From Pseudomonadota bacterium (GTDB lineage: Bacteria; Pseudomonadota; Gammaproteobacteria; Burkholderiales; Ferrovaceae), in NCBI GenBank assembly GCA_021811145.1, contig JAJZPN010000009.1, positions 1 through 64,000 on the forward strand: 64,000 bases of DNA. The letters run 5' to 3'. Of the stretch, positions 59,389 to 64,000 are shown in pieces. The notes beneath the pieces are model-generated. The model was not told the origin of the DNA, made no database searches, and saw nothing but the letters and a program-made list of their open reading frames with translations. Position 1 is the stretch's first letter. Each line of letters begins with the position of its first letter. The position numbers and the translations under genes were made by a program.

Positions 59389-60036
59389 GTGACGGGCTTA
59401 CCTAGTATTGTTATTTTGATTTCTGGGCGTGGCTCCAATATGCGCTCAATTGTAGAAGCGAATTTACCTGTTCATATCGCTGCGGTAATTAGTAACGAAC
59501 CTGACGCTGCAGGGTTGGTTTTTGCCCAAGATAAAGGGATTCCAACACGCATCGTGGATCATCGCTCCTACGCTACTCGACTTGATTATGATACTCAATT
59601 AATTAAAGTAATCGAAGAGTATCGCCCTGGATTGGTGGTGTTGGCTGGATTTATGCGTATCCTAACACCTACATTTGTGAATCACTTTATTCGTCGATTA
59701 ATTAATATACATCCTTCTCTTTTACCTTCTTTCACTGGATTACATACCCATAACAGAGCGTTAGCGGCTGGGGTGAAAGTACATGGTTGTACTGTTCATT
59801 TTGTAACAGAAGAGTTGGATGCAGGGCCGATTGTTGCTCAAGCCGTTGTACCTGTATTATCAAGTGATAATGAGGAAACTCTCGCGCAGCGCGTATTAAA
59901 AGAAGAACATATTATTTACCCACGTGTTATTCAGTGGTGGGCTCAAGGACTTTTACAGTGGAGAAATAAGCAAATGGTGGTATTGCCTTCTGATAGTGCA
60001 GGGCAGACGTTAATAGCGCCTAGCTTGAGCTCATGA
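59389..60036 (+). CDS. purN: Phosphoribosylglycinamide formyltransferase (GART)
   Basis: The 215-residue enzyme transfers formyl from 10-formyl-THF to GAR. Marks are IVILISGRGSNMRSIVEA, AAVISNEPDAAGLVFAQDKG, LVVLAGFMRILTPTFV, the catalytic INIHPSLLPSFTGLHTH and CTVHFVTEELDAGPIVAQ. The GTG start at 59389 lies just after the purM stop; a TTG at 59377 is an alternative. It overlaps the following methyltransferase gene by 4 bases. Confidence 0.96.
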   Translation: MTGLPSIVILISGRGSNMRSIVEANLPVHIAAVISNEPDAAGLVFAQDKGIPTRIVDHRSYATRLDYDTQLIKVIEEYRPGLVVLAGFMRILTPTFVNHFIRRLINIHPSLLPSFTGLHTHNRALAAGVKVHGCTVHFVTEELDAGPIVAQAVVPVLSSDNEETLAQRVLKEEHIIYPRVIQWWAQGLLQWRNKQMVVLPSDSAGQTLIAPSLSS

Positions 60037-61283
60037 CTACACCTATTCATCTTAATCAATTTCAATCATTGATAGAATCGCTAAATGAGATACTGTCATT
60101 TGAGAAACCTACTGACGCAGTGTTACGTCAGTTTTTTCGTGAACAAACTAAAATTGGCGGACATGATCGTCGATATATAGTTGAGACAGTTTATGGAATA
60201 TTAAGACACGCGGAAAGTTTACTCCCTTTCGCGCCAATACATGCTTCTCGCCGTCTGGCGTTGCTCTTTCATATGAAAATTGAAGGCAGAAGTTTACGCG
60301 ACCTTGAGAGGCTATGTACCTCTGATGAATTGCAGTGGTTAAAAGAGGTTAAAGCAAGCCCCGTAACTCCTAGTTTATCCATAAAAACTGGGTTACCAGA
60401 ATGGATAGTAAATAAATTAAAAGACCTCTATACGGAAGAAGAATTACTCGCTTTAGGGCGGTCGATGATGTATGAGGCACCGCTTGATATTAGAGTGAAT
60501 ACTTTTTTAGCGAGTCGTGAAGAAGTATTAAACGAGTTACTAAGTTTAGGGTTTAATGCCAGTATTACCCCACATTCGCCTCTTGGAATTCGTATACAAG
60601 GCAGACCTTCTTTGCAGGATTTGCTGTTATTCAAAAAAGGTTACTTTGAAATTCAGGATGAAGGTAGTCAGCTATTAGGGCTAATGTTAGCGCCGAAAAG
60701 ACGTGATTTGATTATTGACTTTTGTGCCGGTGCTGGAGGAAAGACATTGTTATTGGCAACACTCATGCATAATCATGGACGTGTTTACGCCTTTGATGTG
60801 TCATCAAAACGTCTTGACCAGTTAAAGCCTCGATTAAAACGATCGGGGTTATCTAATATTATGCCTGTATTAATCGAGAGTGAACGCGACCAACGAGTAA
60901 AACGACTTAATGGTAAGGCTGATCGTGTGTTAGTTGACGCTCCTTGTAGTGGTCTTGGTACCCTAAGGCGTAACCCTGACCTTAAATATCGACAAACTCC
61001 TCAAGGAGTTGATGAGTTGGTTGTGAAACAAAGAGCGATTTTAGAGTCAGCTGCTCATTGCGTGAAACCAGGTGGTATGCTTATGTATGCTACTTGTAGT
61101 ATTTTATCTGAAGAAAATGAAGATCAAGTAAAGTGGTTTTCTGATAAACACCCGGATTTTGTTTTAACTAATACTGAGCCATTAGAGTTAGGTTCATTAA
61201 GTGAACAGTATTTGAAATGTTTACCGCATAAACATGGTACGGATGGTTTTTTTGCTGCAATATGGCAACGTAAAGTCAGTTAG
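60033..61283 (+). CDS. rRNA (cytosine-C5) methyltransferase, RsmB/NOP2 family
   Basis: The 416-residue protein has an N-terminal helical RNA-binding part (about 1-120) and a SAM-dependent methyltransferase domain. SAM motif I is IIDFCAGAGGKTLLLATLM. The two m5C cysteines are in VDAPCSGLGTLRRNPDLK and MYATCSILSEENEDQV. The target is probably a cytosine in rRNA (C967 of 16S for RsmB), but the N terminus differs enough from E. coli RsmB to leave the site open. It overlaps purN by 4 bases. Confidence 0.88.
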   Translation: MTTPIHLNQFQSLIESLNEILSFEKPTDAVLRQFFREQTKIGGHDRRYIVETVYGILRHAESLLPFAPIHASRRLALLFHMKIEGRSLRDLERLCTSDELQWLKEVKASPVTPSLSIKTGLPEWIVNKLKDLYTEEELLALGRSMMYEAPLDIRVNTFLASREEVLNELLSLGFNASITPHSPLGIRIQGRPSLQDLLLFKKGYFEIQDEGSQLLGLMLAPKRRDLIIDFCAGAGGKTLLLATLMHNHGRVYAFDVSSKRLDQLKPRLKRSGLSNIMPVLIESERDQRVKRLNGKADRVLVDAPCSGLGTLRRNPDLKYRQTPQGVDELVVKQRAILESAAHCVKPGGMLMYATCSILSEENEDQVKWFSDKHPDFVLTNTEPLELGSLSEQYLKCLPHKHGTDGFFAAIWQRKVS

Positions 61284-61294
61284 GGAGTGGTTTT

Positions 61295-62554
61295 ATGAGC
61301 GATGTCAGTGACTATGGCATTACTTTAATTGAATTTTTTCAAGCATTATTTCAACCTAGGCACCTTTGGCAAGTTCCGGTTATATTTGCCTCATTAATTA
61401 TTGCTTTTGGTGCTTCTTCTGTATTGGCAAGACAAACTACAGACCATCGTTTTCGAGAGGATTTACGAGGTATTGTGTTTGCTTTAGTAGCAACAGTAAC
61501 GCTTGACTTATTTACGCGCTTTTTCTCGCAAGGAAGACCTTCACCAATCGTGCATATGGCGCTTGCTTTGACCCTAACGCTGGGGTTAGCACGAATTGGT
61601 GTGTATATTTTAAAACATATTTTCAGTGTTTCTGAGCGTGTATTAAGTTTACAAAGTACCTTTGTCCGCTTGGTATGGTTAGGGTTTGCTCTACATATCA
61701 CGGGGTTATTGGTGCCGCTATTAGACATTTTGCGAGACATTACTTTCCCATTAGGTGGCAGTACTGTGTCTTTACTGCAGGTGATACAGGCAATTTTAGT
61801 GTTTTCCATTATGGTTGCTCTAGCTCTGTGGCTAGGCTCCAGTATTGAACGCAAAGTTATGCGTACAGAAACCTTAGATGGGAATGCCAAAGCCATTGCT
61901 GTCAAGATTTTGCGAGGATTGATTCTCTTTTTAGCTGTCATCATGACCTTACCTATGGTTGGGATTGATTCAACTTTCCTTTCTGTACTGGGTGGAACGT
62001 TGGGAGTGGGATTAGGATTTGGCCTACAAAAAATTGCCAGTAATTATGTGAGTGGTTTTATTATTCTGGCTGATCGTTCTGTGCGTCTTGGCGATATTGT
62101 TACTATTGACGGGAAACAAGGTGAGGTATTAAAGCTTGAAGCACGTTGTACCACCCTTAAATCAGGGGACGGTACTCTTTTTGTGTTACCCAATGAAACC
62201 TTTATGACTCAATCGTTAATTAACCATACCCAAGGGGGAATTGGTTTATATAGGACGATTAAACTACAAATGCCTTTTGGCACTGACTTCGGTCAAGTAA
62301 AGGCTGTTATTGAAGAGTTAGCTAAACGACAGGCATTGATAATGGCAAAGCCAGAGCCTACCTTGCAGCTCACCCATTTAGGGATACATGGTCTTGAGTT
62401 ATTGCTTGAATATTGGATTGCTGATGCCAAATTATCTGACAACACAATTCGCAGTCAATTATTAGCAGACATTTATTCCACGATGAATACGATGGGCATA
62501 CAATTTACTGTAGTGGACCTCGTTCGCGGCAGCGCACAAATTGAGCCTCGTTAA
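61295..62554 (+). CDS. MscS-type mechanosensitive ion channel
   Basis: The 419-residue protein has about five N-terminal membrane helices, then the MscS pore helix and beta domain: LSVLGGTLGVGLGFGLQKIA, SNYVSGFIILADRSVRLGDI, VTIDGKQGEVLKLEARCTTL, and FVLPNETFMTQSLINHT. A C-terminal alpha/beta domain follows. Such channels release solutes on hypo-osmotic shock. It is longer than E. coli MscS (286 residues) because of extra N-terminal helices. It lies 11 bases after the methyltransferase gene, so it may share the purM operon. Confidence 0.92.
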   Translation: MSDVSDYGITLIEFFQALFQPRHLWQVPVIFASLIIAFGASSVLARQTTDHRFREDLRGIVFALVATVTLDLFTRFFSQGRPSPIVHMALALTLTLGLARIGVYILKHIFSVSERVLSLQSTFVRLVWLGFALHITGLLVPLLDILRDITFPLGGSTVSLLQVIQAILVFSIMVALALWLGSSIERKVMRTETLDGNAKAIAVKILRGLILFLAVIMTLPMVGIDSTFLSVLGGTLGVGLGFGLQKIASNYVSGFIILADRSVRLGDIVTIDGKQGEVLKLEARCTTLKSGDGTLFVLPNETFMTQSLINHTQGGIGLYRTIKLQMPFGTDFGQVKAVIEELAKRQALIMAKPEPTLQLTHLGIHGLELLLEYWIADAKLSDNTIRSQLLADIYSTMNTMGIQFTVVDLVRGSAQIEPR

Positions 62555-62563
62555 CGTAACCCA

Positions 62564-62592
62564 TTGATCAAAATGTGTTTTTTTGTTATAAT
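62564..62592 (+). promoter_or_regulatory. Strong promoter of the desaturase gene
   Basis: TTGATC (62564-62569), a 17-base spacer and TATAAT (62587-62592), with TG one base ahead of the -10 (TGTTATAAT). This gives a predicted start of transcription near 62599, leaving a leader of about 26 bases with an AAAGG-type ribosome site. Confidence 0.75.
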
Positions 62593-62624
62593 AAAAGTGT
62601 AAATCTATTAAAGGTAAATAGCTT

Positions 62625-63806
62625 ATGTGGTTCTCAGGCTTTTCTCATTTTTCATGGTGGCAAGATATTATTGTGGCATTGGTGTTAACTCATATCACCA
62701 TTGCTGGTGTCACAATTTTCTTACATCGTCATCAAGCGCACCGCTCCCTTGAGTTGGGACCTGTAGCGAGTCATTTTTTTCGTTTTTGGCTATGGCTTAC
62801 AACTGGTATGGTAACCAAAGAATGGGCTGCTATTCACCGCAAACATCATGCTAAATGTGAGACTGTTGATGATCCACATAGCCCGCAAATTTTAGGTATC
62901 AATAAAGTACTATGGGGTGGGGTTCTTCTTTATGTAAAAGAGAGCAAGAACAAAACCACCATGGAGCGTTATGGGCATGGTACTCCTGATGATTGGATGG
63001 AAAGGAATATTTATTCCAAACACAGTCGTTTAGGTGTCACTATTATGGCTCTTGTTAATATGGCTTTATTTGGAGTAGTTCCAGGCATGTTAATTTGGCT
63101 AGTACAAATGCTCTGGATTCCTTTCTGGGCAGCGGGTGTTGTCAACGGCTTAGGCCATTTTTGGGGTTACCGTAATTTTGAATGCCGTGATGCCAGTACT
63201 AATATTTTTCCGTGGGGAATTTTAATTGGTGGTGAAGAGTTACACAATAACCACCATACCTTTGCCACATCAGCAAAACTATCCAATCGTTGGTATGAGT
63301 TTGATATTGGTTGGTTATATATCCGTATTTTAGAGATGTTAGGTCAAGCTAAAGTGAAAAATGTGGCCCCAACAGTCAGCTTTGATCGCAGAAAATCAAG
63401 TTGTGATGAGGAGACTTTGCAAGCAATTATTCGTAATCGTTACGATGTCATTGCGCGCTATGCCGCTGACTTATCAAAAACCTGTTCGTTAGAATTAAAT
63501 AATCTCAAAGCGTCACATGGTTTACCCAAACGCAGCGAAATGATGGCAATGGTTAACCGTTGGTTACACCGCGATAGCAACAACTTAAAAGAAGCTGATC
63601 GTCAGGTTCTTTCAGAATTAATGGCGGAGAGCAAATGCTTACAGACGGTAATAACCATGCGCGATGATTTGGCAGCATTATGGACCAAAACCAACGCAAC
63701 AAAAGATCAATTGGTTCACGATTTAAGTGTCTGGTGTGAACGAGCCGAGAACAGTGGAATAAAAGCATTGGAGCAGTTTTCGCGCACTTTGAAAGCGTAT
63801 GTATGA
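62625..63806 (+). CDS. Acyl-CoA / fatty acid desaturase (delta-9 type)
   Basis: The 393-residue membrane di-iron enzyme shows the three histidine boxes: HRHQAHR at 34-40, HRKHH at 71-75 and HNNHH at 207-211. Membrane helices lie at about 14-34, 50-62 and 137-175. The arrangement matches the SCD/DesC desaturases that introduce a cis double bond into acyl chains with oxygen. The roughly 150-residue helical C-terminal part is longer than the minimal core. It has its own promoter and ends at a good terminator, so it is monocistronic. Confidence 0.9.
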   Translation: MWFSGFSHFSWWQDIIVALVLTHITIAGVTIFLHRHQAHRSLELGPVASHFFRFWLWLTTGMVTKEWAAIHRKHHAKCETVDDPHSPQILGINKVLWGGVLLYVKESKNKTTMERYGHGTPDDWMERNIYSKHSRLGVTIMALVNMALFGVVPGMLIWLVQMLWIPFWAAGVVNGLGHFWGYRNFECRDASTNIFPWGILIGGEELHNNHHTFATSAKLSNRWYEFDIGWLYIRILEMLGQAKVKNVAPTVSFDRRKSSCDEETLQAIIRNRYDVIARYAADLSKTCSLELNNLKASHGLPKRSEMMAMVNRWLHRDSNNLKEADRQVLSELMAESKCLQTVITMRDDLAALWTKTNATKDQLVHDLSVWCERAENSGIKALEQFSRTLKAYV

Positions 63807-63869
63807 CAATATAATTAAAAGTTATTAATACGTAATTTTTTAGTTTAAAATAATATATAAGTTTCGTCT

Positions 63870-63909
63870 AAAATAAGCAGATCTAATTAACTGGTCTGCT
63901 TATTTTTTT
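63870..63909 (+). terminator. Intrinsic terminator after the desaturase gene, abutting cysI
   Basis: AAAATAAGCAGATC (63870-63883) pairs with GGTCTGCTTATTTT (63893-63906): a 14-bp stem with one G-U pair and a 9-base loop. The right arm runs straight into seven T (63903-63909). The next base starts the cysI ATG. No ribosome site is visible outside the stem. Confidence 0.88.
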
Positions 63910-64000
63910 ATGTATATCTACGATGAAATTGATCAACAAATAGTCAATGAGCGTGTCGCTCAGTTTCGTGATCAAACACTACGCTTTCTGGCAGGGAAAC
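63910..64000 (+). CDS. cysI: Sulfite reductase, hemoprotein beta subunit (partial, 5' end)
   Basis: Only the first 30 codons are in the window. They begin MYIYDEIDQQIVNERVAQFR and continue DQTLRFLAGK, which I recognise as the start of the betaproteobacterial CysI/NirA-type sulfite reductase (typical form MYxYDEYDQxxVDERVAQFR). It reduces sulfite to sulfide with siroheme and a 4Fe-4S cluster; the cysteine ligands lie beyond the window. The start codon is immediately preceded by the T-run of a terminator, so its translation signal is unusual. Confidence 0.8.
   Translation, partial: MYIYDEIDQQIVNERVAQFRDQTLRFLAGK

Noticed and set aside
61351-61944. Reverse-strand open frame of 197 codons inside the mscS gene
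   Set aside because: It is antisense to a well-conserved channel gene, is unusually rich in Lys, Arg, Thr and Ser as expected from an inverted frame, and has no family motif or ribosome site.

Overview
The window looks like a single contiguous piece of an AT-rich betaproteobacterial chromosome. The evidence is gene content and order, not a marker gene: an nrdR-ribD-ribE-ribBX-ribH-nusB-thiL-pgpA-pncC run; a yjgA/pmbA divergent pair; pcnB-folK-deoxynucleoside kinase-panC; hda next to an AI-2E permease and purM; pyrG-kdsA-eno-ftsB; and a PHA cluster with phaC, phaB, phaP, phaR and phaA. I cannot name a genus. No tRNA, rRNA or CRISPR array was seen. Coding density is very high and no gene-free stretch exceeds 300 bases. 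The longest gaps are 19203-19480 (phaP/phaR regulatory region), 47296-47561 (recA leader) and 1238-1451 (panE-like/frc divergent region).

Layout. 1-2.7 kb: end of an IS30-type transposase, then a divergent ketopantoate-reductase-like gene and a formyl-CoA-transferase-like gene. 2.9-7.0 kb: pyrG-kdsA-eno-ftsB. 7.0-10.3 kb: bamD, rluD, pgeF and a ZIP metal transporter. 10.5-15.9 kb: a complete RND tripartite efflux operon. 16-22.7 kb: polyhydroxyalkanoate synthesis (phaC, phaB, phaP, phaR, rimO, phaA). 22.7-28 kb, reverse strand: lysS, prfB with its programmed frameshift, recJ and a conserved unknown. 28-32.2 kb: lolC-lolD and relA. 32.2-33.9 kb, reverse: an esterase, mog and yjgA. 34-41.6 kb: pmbA, nrdR and the riboflavin/nusB/thiL/pgpA/pncC run. 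41.5-45.7 kb, reverse: a four-gene ABC-type tripartite exporter. 46-51.7 kb: an MFS transporter, SOS-controlled recA-recX, and alaS. 51.7-58.2 kb, reverse: an MfnB-like protein, a DUF465 protein, panC, deoxynucleoside kinase, folK, pcnB, a HAD phosphatase, hda and an AI-2E permease. 58.3-62.6 kb: purM-purN-rsmB-mscS. 62.6-64 kb: a fatty acid desaturase and the start of cysI.

How the genes work together. PhaA, PhaB and PhaC form a complete acetyl-CoA to poly-3-hydroxybutyrate route. PhaP coats the granule and PhaR probably represses phaP and itself through repeated GCAACA sites. Most other genes are core housekeeping: CTP, KDO, riboflavin, pantothenate, folate and purine synthesis; translation; outer membrane assembly; recombination. 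Accessory character is limited to the IS30 end, the frc pair, the two export systems and the MFS transporter.

No clearly undescribed multi-gene system stands out. The best second looks are: the MfnB-like barrel that lacks the lysines expected of the family; the degenerate RibX half of RibBX; the repeated operators around phaP/phaR and inverted repeats before phaC; a 21-bp RNA-type hairpin between frc and pyrG; and a terminator hairpin that ends directly on the cysI start codon. All family names come from reading motifs and from memory of the families; no database search was run.
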